The position numbers were made by a program, and so were the translations under genes. A stretch of 64,000 bases of DNA from CAYGZL01 sp964354345 (GTDB lineage: Bacteria > Chloroflexota > Anaerolineae > Anaerolineales > UBA4823): positions 62,001-126,000 of the forward strand of contig CAYGZL010000151.1 in the NCBI GenBank assembly GCA_964354345.1. The letters run 5' to 3'. The notes below the pieces were generated by a model. The model searched no databases. It had not been told where the DNA came from and saw nothing but the letters and a program-made list of their open reading frames with translations. This document shows positions 43,873 through 53,300 of the stretch, piece after piece (position 1 is the stretch's first letter; each line of letters opens with the position of its first letter).

Positions 43873-44796
43873 TTATCCCGCATCCAATAGACGAACAAGG
43901 ATGGCTTTTTGGGCATGCAACCGATTAGTGGCTTGCGGGAAGAGAACTGAATGCGATCCATCGGCGACCTCGTCAGTAATTTCCTGACCACGATGAGCAG
44001 GTAAACAATGCATGACAATCGCTTGAGCATCTGCCTCGGCTACCAGGGCAGCATTCACCTGGTAAGGTGGAAAAACCTGCTCACGCTGCCGGGTCTCTTC
44101 CTCTTGTCCCATACTGGTCCAGGTATCTGTATAAATTACCTGGGCGGCTTTGACTGCCTGATGTGGATCGCGTAATTGACGGAGTTGGCTTCTTGTTTGG
44201 GCGGAGATGCCTTTTGCGATGGCAACAGCCTGTGGATTGAGGTCATATCCCACCGGGTTGGCGATTGTGAAATTCCAACCGAGTTGTGTACAAACCATCA
44301 TCAAAGAAACTGCAACATTGTTGCCATCTCCAAGATATGTAACATTAAGACCCTCTTGAAAACCAAACTTTTCGACAATTGTCAGAGCATCTGCCATACC
44401 CTGGCAAGGATGGTTGTAATTACTCAAGCCATTCACCACCGGCACACTGCTCCAACGTGCCAGCTCGATGACATGCGCGTGATCGAATACACGTGCCATA
44501 ATGATATCGACATAACCGGAAAGAACCCGGGCAATGTCCGCGATGGACTCACGCGTGCCAAGACCGATTTCCTGGGGTGAAAGGTAGAGCGCATCCCCGC
44601 CCACCTGGCGCATTGCCATATCGAACGAAACCCGTGTGCGCAAGCTGGGTTTCTGGAAGATCATCCCAAGCACCTTCCCTTTCAACAAAGCAGGGTTGCC
44701 ACCCGACTGCCATTCATTTTTTAAATGAAGTGCCAGATTGAGAAAATCTTTAATTGCCGTGGATGAGTAATCGGAAATGGCTAGAAAATGTCTCAT
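43873..44796 (-). CDS. argF: Ornithine carbamoyltransferase
   Basis: The 307-residue enzyme makes citrulline from ornithine and carbamoyl phosphate. The phosphate loop reads PSLRTRVSF (usually STRTR), HPCQ is in NYNHPCQGMAD, and the ornithine-site motif is MHCLPAHRG. The SLRTR variant also occurs in acetyl/succinyl-ornithine carbamoyltransferases, but the HCLPAHRG motif favours OTCase. GGAG lies 12 bases before the ATG. An extended -10 (TGA-TATACT) is upstream. No other arginine gene is near. Confidence 0.92.
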   Translation of the reverse strand: MRHFLAISDYSSTAIKDFLNLALHLKNEWQSGGNPALLKGKVLGMIFQKPSLRTRVSFDMAMRQVGGDALYLSPQEIGLGTRESIADIARVLSGYVDIIMARVFDHAHVIELARWSSVPVVNGLSNYNHPCQGMADALTIVEKFGFQEGLNVTYLGDGNNVAVSLMMVCTQLGWNFTIANPVGYDLNPQAVAIAKGISAQTRSQLRQLRDPHQAVKAAQVIYTDTWTSMGQEEETRQREQVFPPYQVNAALVAEADAQAIVMHCLPAHRGQEITDEVADGSHSVLFPQATNRLHAQKAILVRLLDAG

Positions 44797-44892
44797 ATGT
44801 ATTAAACTCCATTGTAGTATGCTGGTTTTTTAGGAGTATATCATAGTTGCTTTACGGGCATAATATCAGCCAAGGTGGTTTGAATATGGTTC

Positions 44893-44921
44893 ATGTCACA
44901 TTTATCATTTCCGGCTATAAT
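44893..44921 (+). promoter_or_regulatory. Promoter upstream of the response regulator
   Basis: ATGTCA (44893-44898, four of six matches to TTGACA) and TATAAT (44916-44921) are 17 bases apart. It would produce a message covering the kinase relic and the regulator. Confidence 0.55.
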
Positions 44922-44979
44922 TCCTGAGTTATCGCTGGCCGTTGGCGAACAATTATTTCCTCCATAACAGGGTAAAGAA

Positions 44980-45078
44980 ATGGAATTATCCGAGCGCACG
45001 GTGGTATACAAACTGGTCAATGATAAGGGACCGGGAGCGTGTTTTCGAATTACTCTTCCTAATGGAGGAACGTTATGA
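44980..45078 (+). pseudogene. C-terminal relic of a sensor histidine kinase
   Basis: A 32-codon frame starts at the ATG at 44980, ends in KGPGACFRITLPNGGTL, and stops with TGA overlapping the start of the response regulator (ATGA, 45075-45078). The ending matches the last residues of HATPase_c domains (GxGSxFxIxLP). The N-terminal 15 residues fit the preceding strand less well. An in-frame TAA lies four codons upstream of the ATG, so the rest of the kinase is gone. A decent ribosome-binding site (AGGGTAAAG) is present, so a 32-residue peptide could still be made. Confidence 0.6.
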
Positions 45079-45866
45079 CCGCAAAAATTTTGGTAGTAGA
45101 TGACGAGTTGTTGATCCGACAAAGCTTAAGTGATATTCTCCGCCTGGAAGGTTACGAGGTTGTTGCAGTAGATAACGGGGAAGCTGCCAAGTTGGCTTTA
45201 CGTCAAGGTAACATCGATCTGATGCTGCTGGACCTGAAAATGCCAGGTATGGATGGTCTGGAGGTGCTGAGGGCGTCCGTTCAGATCGCGCCTGACACAA
45301 TGATAATCTTACTCACTGGTCACGGATCTCTGGAGTCGGCCATTGAAGCGCTACGGCTGGGTGCACATGATTACCTGGTAAAGCCAGTGTCATCGAGTGA
45401 GATTTTATCCAGTGTCGCGCGGGGTATCACCCGTCGGATTGAGCAGCAGAAACGCCGGATGTTGTTTGACCAGCTCGATTCATCCTTTCGGAGCTTAAAA
45501 GATGTGGAAGGTATTTATCCACGAGCTCCGGTTGAACAAAAGGCGGTATCTTTTGAAGATGGCGTGAGGATTGATTTAGCTCGACGAGAGATCTGGCTCG
45601 GTAACCGACGGGTGTCACTCACTCCGACTGAGGGTAAGTTAATGAAAGTGTTGCTGGAAAACGTTGGTCGGGTGCTAACTCACCGGGAATTGGTATTGTT
45701 GGTACAGGGATATGAAACCTCAGATTGGGAGGCGCCCGAGGTCTTAAGGCCTTTGATTAGCCGGCTGCGCCGAAAGTTGTCAGCATTCCCAAATGGCGAT
45801 AAATGGATTGTCAATATCCGCGGCACAGGCTATTTGTTCGAATGGCGAGGCGCCAGGAGCAGCTAA
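45075..45866 (+). CDS. OmpR-family response regulator, now without an adjacent kinase
   Basis: The 263-residue regulator has an intact receiver domain (D9-D10, phospho-acceptor D53, T81, K103) followed by a linker and a C-terminal winged-helix DNA-binding domain (about 160-260, with RREIWLGNRRVSLTPTEGKLMKVLLENVGRVLTH). It should bind DNA when phosphorylated. Its start overlaps the TGA of a kinase relic, as in intact kinase-regulator pairs. It must be controlled by a kinase elsewhere, or be phosphorylated by another route. Targets unknown. Confidence 0.93.
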   Translation: MTAKILVVDDELLIRQSLSDILRLEGYEVVAVDNGEAAKLALRQGNIDLMLLDLKMPGMDGLEVLRASVQIAPDTMIILLTGHGSLESAIEALRLGAHDYLVKPVSSSEILSSVARGITRRIEQQKRRMLFDQLDSSFRSLKDVEGIYPRAPVEQKAVSFEDGVRIDLARREIWLGNRRVSLTPTEGKLMKVLLENVGRVLTHRELVLLVQGYETSDWEAPEVLRPLISRLRRKLSAFPNGDKWIVNIRGTGYLFEWRGARSS

Positions 45867-45874
45867 ACCAATAT

Positions 45875-46447
45875 TCATTTCGTTTCAAAAAAAACGAGTA
45901 CCGTACTCCCATACCGGCGTTGATCAAACTCAACCAGATGAGTTAACCCAAACGCTTCGTATTCTATCGGGTGGATTTGAACAATTACCCAGGCATCATC
46001 GCTCAGCCAGCCTGGATGAGAGTCGATTACCGATAAAGTCCGTTTCCACATTCCTTTGTACTGCGGTGGAGCAATATAAATGTAATCGAAGGTACGGTCT
46101 GCCTGCCGTTCTAGCAGGTGAAAGGCATCTACATGGATCACTTCAGCCTGCTGAGATCGGGTCTGTGGTGTAAAACCAGCAATTTCCAGGTTTACCCGGA
46201 TGGTCTCAATGGCAAGCCGCTGTATATCAATAAACCGAACGAAGGCTGCGCCTCGGCTGAGTGCCTCGATACCAACACTGCCCGTGCCTGCAAACAAATC
46301 CAGGAAAGTGGCATCCTGGATGTCTGCACCCAGGATGTTAAATAAAGACTCTTTTGTCCGGTCAGTGATGGGTCGGGTGGCGTCTCCAGGAACCGGGCGC
46401 AATTTTCGACCACGGGCGCTACCCGCGATGATCCGTAAACCTGTCAT
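45875..46447 (-). CDS. rsmD: 16S rRNA (guanine966-N2)-methyltransferase
   Basis: The 190-residue protein modifies 16S rRNA in the small subunit. Family motifs are LRIIAGSARGRKLRPVPG, RPITDRTKESLFNILG and the AdoMet loop FLDLFAGTGSVGIEALSRGA. The catalytic (D/N)PP(F/Y) appears as IAPPQYKG, a substitution of the first residue that needs alignment. It is the last gene of the uxs-gtrA-TPR-rsmD unit, with its start overlapping the TPR gene stop (ATGA). It ends eight bases from the convergent regulator gene. Confidence 0.88.
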   Translation of the reverse strand: MTGLRIIAGSARGRKLRPVPGDATRPITDRTKESLFNILGADIQDATFLDLFAGTGSVGIEALSRGAAFVRFIDIQRLAIETIRVNLEIAGFTPQTRSQQAEVIHVDAFHLLERQADRTFDYIYIAPPQYKGMWKRTLSVIDSHPGWLSDDAWVIVQIHPIEYEAFGLTHLVEFDQRRYGSTVLVFFETK

Positions 46448-46782
46448 GCGCCATTTGCCAACATTTTCAGGTTGGACCGGATAAGATGGCGGAGGATAGT
46501 AACCCGACCGACATCAGAGTTGATCTGGTTTGAGTTCACCAATTCCAGAGCTATTTCGAAAGCCTGCCGGGCTTCGCTGGCTCTTCCCAGAGATTTGAGC
46601 GCCAGGCCTAAGCCATAGTACCCATCCACCGACTGAGCATCAAGTTTTAGAGATTGCCGAAAGTCAGATTCGGCTGCCGTCTGGTCACCTTGAGCCTGCA
46701 TTATCCAGGCACGGTTCATATATTCAGTAGCAGTTTGGGGATTTGCGGGAGCAGGTGAAATAAACTTTTCAGGGGGCATCAC
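46444..46782 (-). CDS. Small tetratricopeptide-repeat protein
   Basis: The 112-residue protein contains about two TPR units (AWIMQAQGDQTAAESDFRQSLKLDAQSVDGYYGLGLALKSLGRASEARQAFEIALELV), so it is probably a protein-protein adaptor. No signal or membrane segment is visible. It is coupled to rsmD by ATGA overlap and lies 22 bases after gtrA. The role is unknown. Confidence 0.8.
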   Translation of the reverse strand: MMPPEKFISPAPANPQTATEYMNRAWIMQAQGDQTAAESDFRQSLKLDAQSVDGYYGLGLALKSLGRASEARQAFEIALELVNSNQINSDVGRVTILRHLIRSNLKMLANGA

Positions 46783-46804
46783 TTACCTCGCTGGAACGGG
46801 AGGA

Positions 46805-47272
46805 TTAATATTTTTCCACATCGTTATAGGTCCAATATCGATTGGCAAAGAAATTCCAGAACATCACAATAATTACTGCAACAACCAGAGTGAAATTATC
46901 TGCCAGGGTTTTTGGAGTGAAGAACGGGATCTGGAAAGGTAATAATAAAAATATGTTGTAAATGGGTGGTTCTAAAAATGCCAGGATGGGTACACGAATT
47001 CCCAGTCCGATCAAACTCACGATAGAAAACATCAACAGTTGATGTGCAACATGTTTGGAGCGTGAGTCGGGATAAGTCCAATAGCGATTCCACAGGAAAT
47101 TACTCAAAACGGCGCAAATAAAGGAAATCGTGCCTGCCAGGACTAACGGCGTCATCAGTAAATTACGCAACAGGTTCATGACTCCGAAATCAACGATTGC
47201 CCCGATGCTGCCGACGACTGCAAACCGAAGAAAGCGTGTTCGTTCACTGGACCTGGTTATTATGGATTGCAT
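46805..47272 (-). CDS. GtrA-like membrane protein
   Basis: The 155-residue protein has four membrane segments and the GtrA pattern RFLRFAVVGSIGAIVDFGVMNLLR and FLWNRYWTY. GtrA proteins are thought to assist translocation of lipid-linked sugars. A C-terminal FFANRYWTYNDV echoes the central motif. Its 5' end overlaps the 3' end of the UDP-glucuronate decarboxylase-like gene by 13 bases, linking it to cell-surface glycan synthesis. Confidence 0.9.
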   Translation of the reverse strand: MQSIITRSSERTRFLRFAVVGSIGAIVDFGVMNLLRNLLMTPLVLAGTISFICAVLSNFLWNRYWTYPDSRSKHVAHQLLMFSIVSLIGLGIRVPILAFLEPPIYNIFLLLPFQIPFFTPKTLADNFTLVVAVIIVMFWNFFANRYWTYNDVEKY

Positions 47273-48240
47273 CCAGTGTCCTCACCTTTTGAAAGTTTGG
47301 TTTGGAAATATTCAATTGTGCGTCGCAGACCTTCTTCCAATCCAACGGAAGGTTCCCACCCTAATATCTGTCGGGCACGCGTGATATCCGGCTGGCGACG
47401 TTGGGGATCACCGGCGATTCGTTCACCTTGCTGGAAGACCATCCCGGCTGGATTCCCTGTCAAACGGTTGATGGTTTCCGCGAACTCCAGGATGGTGGTT
47501 TCGGTTGGATTGCCAATATTGATTGGATTGTGTTCAGCAGACATTAACAGGCGGTAAATACCTTCAATCAGGTCATCCACATAGCAAAAGCTGCGGGTTT
47601 GGGAGCCCTCTCCGTAGATGGTTAAAGGCTCATGACAAAGCGCCTGTTTTAGAAAGTTCGGCACTACCCGACCATCTGCAAGCTGCATCCGTGGGCCATA
47701 AGTGTTAAAAATTCGCACGATCCGGGTATCGATGCCGTGAAATCGATGGTAAGCCATCGTTAAAGCTTCAGCGAACCGTTTGGCCTCATCATATACTGAA
47801 CGGGGTCCGATCGGATCCACATGTCCCCAGTACTGCTCTGTTTGGGGATGTACCTCAGGGTCGCCATAGATTTCGCTGGTTGAGGCCAGCAGGAAGCGAG
47901 CCTCGTTGGCGCGTGCTACACCAAGCGTATTATGCGTTCCCAGGGCGCCAGCTTTCATTGTCTGGATAGGTAAGTTCACATAACCGAGGGGTGAAGTCGG
48001 ATTAGGGCTGGCAGGGGAGGCAAAGTGCATCACAGCATCCAGTTTGCCGGGAACAAATATGAAATTAGAGACATCATGACGAATGAAGGAAAAGCAGGGA
48101 TTACCTGCGAGGTGAGTTAAATTCTCGGGGTTGCCGGTGATAAAGTTATCCATGCCGACCACGGAATGGCCTTCGGCTAACAAACGATCACACAGGTGTG
48201 AACCGAGAAACCCAGCCGCGCCGGTTAATAATATCCGCAT
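47260..48240 (-). CDS. UDP-glucuronate decarboxylase-like NAD-dependent epimerase/dehydratase (UDP-xylose synthase)
   Basis: The 326-residue SDR enzyme has the NAD motif LLTGAAGFLGSHLCDRLL (about 4-21). The Ser-Tyr-Lys region has STSEIYGDPEVHPQTEQYWGHVDPIG and YDEAKRFAEAL. RIVRIFNTYGPRMQLADGRVVPNFLKQAL is typical of UXS. It would convert UDP-glucuronate to UDP-xylose for surface polysaccharides. An AAGGAG precedes the ATG. It heads the uxs-gtrA-TPR-rsmD unit. Confidence 0.88.
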   Translation of the reverse strand: MRILLTGAAGFLGSHLCDRLLAEGHSVVGMDNFITGNPENLTHLAGNPCFSFIRHDVSNFIFVPGKLDAVMHFASPASPNPTSPLGYVNLPIQTMKAGALGTHNTLGVARANEARFLLASTSEIYGDPEVHPQTEQYWGHVDPIGPRSVYDEAKRFAEALTMAYHRFHGIDTRIVRIFNTYGPRMQLADGRVVPNFLKQALCHEPLTIYGEGSQTRSFCYVDDLIEGIYRLLMSAEHNPINIGNPTETTILEFAETINRLTGNPAGMVFQQGERIAGDPQRRQPDITRARQILGWEPSVGLEEGLRRTIEYFQTKLSKGEDTGCNP

Positions 48241-48376
48241 GCTTGACTCCTTGGCGTACCAACCGGTCAGGTGGGTGGATTTAGTATGGCGAGGGTAAGG
48301 AAATGATATAATCCCATCGCATTGGTTGGATAAGTGTTAATGAGTCACCTGTCCGACACCAGCTTCATTACCAAAT

Positions 48377-48904
48377 TTATCGTGAGTGTCCACTGATCAT
48401 CAGTGTGCCCGGTGTAATTGAGATGTTCTCAATGTAGATCGTATTAAGTTTTGGCCCAAGTTGTTCAATTAACGCCTGGTTAAGCTGATCTGAGATCGGG
48501 TTCAAGAACACATTGGGCATAGGCAACGGACCAAGGTCTGCTGATACAATCAGGAAGATCAATCCGCCTTGTTGGTCGGGTGCAAGGGTTAGCACCATCT
48601 TTAATGGGACGGATATGCCAGCTTGTTGTGCCGTGCCAGAAATTGTAGCTTGCCCATTTTGGAGTTCGATCTTGATATCCTGAACCGGTAGTTGTGGTTG
48701 GCTGGTTAGAGCTTTGTTAGCCACGGAGTTAAGCTCATCCTGAGTTAAAATCATGGTAAATGGGGTAGCCGATTGGCTGCCAGTCGGCAGTGGAATGAGC
48801 ACAGAAGCGGCAGGTGGATTAGTCGGTTGAAGAAAGCTGCACGCTAAAGCAGCAACCAGTAAAAACACCAGGGATACACCGATATAACGAGTTGTAGGTT
48901 TCAT
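48377..48904 (-). CDS. Small lipoprotein of unknown function
   Basis: The 175-residue protein has a lipoprotein signal (LLVAALAC, lipidated C22), a Pro-rich linker and a beta-rich domain (LTQDELNSVANKAL, NGQATISGTAQQAG, ALIEQLGPKLNTIYIENISITPGTLMISGHS). The domain resembles arylsulfotransferase- or LmeA/DUF2993-type lipid-binding folds in its strand pattern, but I cannot assign it. AGGAGA lies three bases before the ATG. It is divergent from scpB. Confidence 0.7.
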   Translation of the reverse strand: MKPTTRYIGVSLVFLLVAALACSFLQPTNPPAASVLIPLPTGSQSATPFTMILTQDELNSVANKALTSQPQLPVQDIKIELQNGQATISGTAQQAGISVPLKMVLTLAPDQQGGLIFLIVSADLGPLPMPNVFLNPISDQLNQALIEQLGPKLNTIYIENISITPGTLMISGHSR

Positions 48905-48951
48905 AGTTCTCCTATAAATATCAACCTGAAACAGCAGGGATCAATCATAGC

Positions 48952-49473
48952 ATGAATGAGGTAACTTTACCAGAAGCACAATTAAGTTTAGCCGCCAGCC
49001 TGGAAGCCCTGTTATTTGTTGCTTCTGGACCAGTCATGCCTACCCAACTGGCGATGGCTTTGGAGCGGTCAGTAGAGGAGATTGAGCAAGGCCTGTTGGA
49101 ACTGGAGAACCAATACCGGATGCGTGGTCTGCGATTGCAACGCCATCGTGGGCGGATTCAGCTTACTACAACTCCCCAGGCCGCGCCGGTGGTAGAGCGT
49201 TTTTTGGGTTTAGAAACTAGCAGCCGGTTAAGCCGGGCTGCTTTGGAGACACTGGCGATTGTCGCATATCAACAACCTGTTACCCGCCCACAAGTGGATG
49301 CGATCCGGGGGGTACAGAGTGACGGGGTATTGAGGAGTCTATTAGGTAAAGGTTTGATTACTGAGATAGGACGGGCGGAGTTGGTTGGTCGTCCAATTTT
49401 ATATGTGACGACACCAGAATTTTTACAATATTTCGGTCTGGGATCATTGGCAGAGCTACCTGCTATCAGTTGA
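48952..49473 (+). CDS. scpB: Segregation and condensation protein B
   Basis: The 173-residue winged-helix protein is the ScpB subunit of the SMC complex. Family sequence is clear: LEALLFVASGPVMPTQLAMAL, RLSRAALETLAIVAYQQPVTRPQVDAIRGVQSDGVLRSLLGKGLI and GRPILYVTTPEFLQYFGLGSL. It acts with SMC (24031-27717) in chromosome segregation. It lies upstream of rluB, the usual neighbour. scpA is not in the window. Confidence 0.95.
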   Translation: MNEVTLPEAQLSLAASLEALLFVASGPVMPTQLAMALERSVEEIEQGLLELENQYRMRGLRLQRHRGRIQLTTTPQAAPVVERFLGLETSSRLSRAALETLAIVAYQQPVTRPQVDAIRGVQSDGVLRSLLGKGLITEIGRAELVGRPILYVTTPEFLQYFGLGSLAELPAIS

Positions 49474-49514
49474 ACGAAAAAGGCTGGTAACTCCGCAAAG
49501 GATCGTGAGAGCAA

Positions 49515-49542
49515 TTGCATATACCCCGGAGTAGGTTATAAT
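49515..49542 (+). promoter_or_regulatory. Promoter of rluB, leaderless
   Basis: TTGCAT (49515-49520) and TATAAT (49537-49542) are 16 bases apart. The GTG start of rluB at 49551 follows after eight bases, so the start codon is at or near +1. Confidence 0.7.
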
Positions 49543-49550
49543 ACTCGCCT

Positions 49551-50339
49551 GTGGAAGAGCGTATCCAAAAAATATTGGCGCGAGCAGGTTATGGTTCGCG
49601 CCGTGCTTGTGAAGAACTGATCGCGGCTGGTCGCGTTCGGGTCAACGGCTTGATCATCGAATTGGGCCGCAAAGCCGATTCCGATAAAGATCGCATCACC
49701 GTTGATGGTGCCTCGATTCCAAAAACCGAGACCCTGGTGTATATTGCGCTCTATAAGCCGCGTGGGTTTCTCTCGACGGTAGAAGCGCCTGACCCACGTC
49801 CGACGGTTCGCGATCTGGTACCCGTGGGTGGGACTTTATACCCTGTCGGTCGCCTGGATGTGGATAGCGAAGGATTGGTTTTGATGACCAACGATGGGGA
49901 ACTAACCAATCGCCTGACGCATCCACGTTATGGCCATCAAAAAGAATACCGTGTTCTGGTAGCGCGCCATCCGGATCCTGAGCAATTGAGTGCTTTCCGC
50001 CATGGTGTTGTTTTGGAGGATGGATATCGTACTGCGCCGGCAGAAGTACGGATTGAAGCGCTTCAAGGTAAAGGCGCCTGGCTTAATCTGGTCCTGAAAG
50101 AAGGCCGGAAGCGCCAGATACGTGAAATGTGCACACAAATCGGGATACCCGTTGTGCGGATCATCCGGATCCGTATTGGTAGTCTACGTTTGGGTGGACT
50201 AAAACCCCGCGAGTGGCGTTATTTAACTTCTGCGGAGGTTAAAGCATTGCAAGAACCGCAAGGGAATCAACGCTCAAGTCAAAAACCGGGTGAGAGAACC
50301 GGGGGGCGGAAAGGTCAACGCCGCCGTCCTGACAAATAA
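49551..50339 (+). CDS. rluB: 23S rRNA pseudouridine synthase RluB-type
   Basis: The 262-residue protein has an S4 RNA-binding domain (residues 1-50, ERIQKILARAGYGSRRACEELI) and a pseudouridine synthase domain with the catalytic Asp D103 in GRLDVDSEGL. The C-terminus is disordered and basic (GRKGQRRRP). It probably modifies 23S rRNA in helix 89. RluB and RsuA-type paralogues cannot be separated by eye, but linkage to scpB favours RluB. The start is a GTG with no Shine-Dalgarno, directly behind a TATAAT box. Confidence 0.92.
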   Translation: MEERIQKILARAGYGSRRACEELIAAGRVRVNGLIIELGRKADSDKDRITVDGASIPKTETLVYIALYKPRGFLSTVEAPDPRPTVRDLVPVGGTLYPVGRLDVDSEGLVLMTNDGELTNRLTHPRYGHQKEYRVLVARHPDPEQLSAFRHGVVLEDGYRTAPAEVRIEALQGKGAWLNLVLKEGRKRQIREMCTQIGIPVVRIIRIRIGSLRLGGLKPREWRYLTSAEVKALQEPQGNQRSSQKPGERTGGRKGQRRRPDK

Positions 50340-50362
50340 TTCGTGGAGGATTGTGTATATTT

Positions 50363-53300
50363 ATGCAAACAAAACTGGACGCTCCGCCTGACAATGAACC
50401 GCGTTCATCCTGGCTCGATCTGCCAATTCTTCAATTTATTGTAATTAATCGTGAAACATTGCTCTTTGCGGTGATTGTGGTCTTGGCAATCATCAGTCGT
50501 TTCTATGACCTGGAAACGCGGGTCATGAGCCATGATGAAACAATCCACGTTTATCATAATTCCTGGTCGTTATACAACGGACAGGGATACCGTCATGATC
50601 CTCTTTCACACGGACCTTTCCAGACGCATGTCGTCGCGCTGTCTTATTTTTTATTCGGTGACAGTGACACGAGTGCACGTATTCCAGCAGTGCTGTTCAG
50701 CATCGCAACTGTGGCATTCATGTGGTATTACCGTCGCTATCTAGGACGTGCAGGAACGGTGGCTGCGGCTGTGATGACTTTGATCTCGCCGTATATGCTG
50801 TATTACGGGCGGTATGTACGCAACGAATCCTTTGCAGCGTTCTTTGGCGTTGTCACTATCTGGGCGATGCTGCGCTACCTGGAAACAGGTCGAGCGCGAT
50901 ATTCCTATATTTTCATTGCTGCAGTCGCCTTACATTTTTGCACAAAGGAGACCTCATTTATCTACGCCGCTCAGGCGCTGATATTCCTGGGTTTATACTT
51001 TGTTTTACAAGTATTTCAAAAACCATGGGTTGAGCCAGGATGGCGAACTCCATTTGCGGGGGCTCTCGTAGGTGGATTGGCGCTCACCGGCGGTGGATTG
51101 TTTTTAGGATTAATGTGGGGCAAAGCAGGCATTTTAACCGCGACCGAGACCGCTGCTCCAGCCATCCCTGGTCAGCCAGCCACTGGACAGGCTGTCGCTA
51201 CCACCCCCGCATTCGTGGGCATTCTGGTAGCCCTGGGCGTCATTTTATTGTTGTTGGCGGTTTATTTTTTAATCCGCGGTTATACCTTACCAGCTTTACG
51301 TCGTGAAAGATCGTTGACCCTCCTCATTATCCTGTTTACGCTGGTGTTGCCACATCTTTCTGCTTTCCCGGTGAGATTGGCGGGTTGGAAGGTGCCAACG
51401 AATGCTACGGATGTCATCAATTTGTCAATGCAAGACATTGAGCATATCGCCGTCTTCTTAGCGCCAATGATCATCGTTGCGATTGTCATCGGCGTTTGGT
51501 GGGAATGGCGGTTATGGTTAGTTAACGCGGCGATATTCTACGCAATCTTTACCATTTTTTATACGACTGTATTTACGAATGGACCAGGTTTCTTTACCGG
51601 ATTGGTGGGGTCTTTAGGATATTGGTTGGTGCAGCAAGACGTCAAACGCGGTAGCCAGCCGTTGTATTACTATATTTTTATCCAGATACCAATTTACGAA
51701 TACTTACCGGCGTTGGCCAGCCTCTTGGGTTTGGGGTATCTTATTACCCGCAAGACGAAAAAGCTGGCAATTATTCCTGCTAATATAACTGACCTCGAAT
51801 CCCATGAAGATGCCATCGTATCGGAGATTACCTCAGCAGAGCTGACAGATCGGGTTGAGACTGCCGAAATCAATTCATTGATCAGCCAGCCAGTTGAGAT
51901 TGAACCATTCCATGCAGTGGACAGAAATCCAGTTGAAGAGCATCGCGAAGAGCCGACCCCGGCGCTGGCCTTACTGGCATTTTGGGCGATCTTAAGTGTC
52001 ATCGCCTATACAGTAGCTGGGGAAAAAATGCCCTGGTTGACCGTGCACATGACCTGGCCCTTTATATTATTAGGAGGGTGGGCGGTGGGGCAACTGATCG
52101 AGAAGATTGATTGGGCTGTATTTCGGTCCAAACGAGGTTGGTTGATGCTGATCCTACTGCCGTTTTTGATCGTAAGCCTGATCTCAACGTTGCTGTCACT
52201 CTTAGGCACACAACCACCTTTTCAGGGAAAAGAATTGGTTCAATTGGAGGCGACCAGTACTTTCATCACATCGTTATTATTTACAGCAGGATGCGGTGTT
52301 GCTCTGTATTTCCTGACTAAGTCCTGGCCAGTCAGGCAATTAATTAGAATATTGACCTTGTTCGTCTTTTCGCTGTTAGCCGTTCTGACTGCGCGCACCA
52401 CGATCCAGGCGAATTATATTAATTTTGACAATGCCAATGAGCTCCTGGTCTATGCCCATTCTGCAGGTGGTGTGAAGCAGGCACTCGCTCAAGTAGATGA
52501 AATTTCCCGGCGTACCACAGACGGTTTGAATATCCCGGTGGCGTTCGACGGCGAGTATCCTTTCTGGTGGTATCTCCGACGGTATAAGGATACCCGATAT
52601 TTTGGGCAGACGCCCACGCGGAGTCTACGGGAGGCACCGATTATTATCGTTGGACAAAATAATTTCGGTAAAATTGAACCGGTTGTGGGGCAGGATTATG
52701 TGAAGTTCGAATATATTCGCTTGTGGTGGCCAAACCAGGATTATTATGATCTGAGCTGGGAGCGGGTGTGGAATGCGATCCGCGATCCCCAGATGCGTGC
52801 AGCAATCTTCCAGATCTGGCTCAACCGCAATTACACTCAATATGGGAAAGCTACCGGGCGTGATTTTAGTCTCCAAAATTGGAGCCCTTCAGAGCGTTTC
52901 CGGTTGTATATCCGTAAGGATATCATTAAACAACTGTGGAATTATGGAACCATAGCCTCTGCGGAGGCGGTAGTTGCTGATCCATATGAAGGCAAGGCAA
53001 TCAAGCTGTCAGCCGATCGGATCATCGGTGGGCCAGGAACTCAACCAGGCCAATTTCAACGCCCACGCAAGATTGCTCTCGCACCCGATGGCAGTCTGTA
53101 TGTTGCAGACACGGATAACCACCGTATCCAACATCTCACACAAGATGGTCAGGTGTTACAAACCTGGGGTGGCTTTGGTGATGCTGCCAAAGGCGCTCAA
53201 GGTGGCCTGTTCAACCAACCTTGGGGGTTGGCAGTAGCACCGGATGGCTCAGTCTATGTCGCGGACACCTGGAATCATCGCGTCCAAAAGTTTACCGCGG

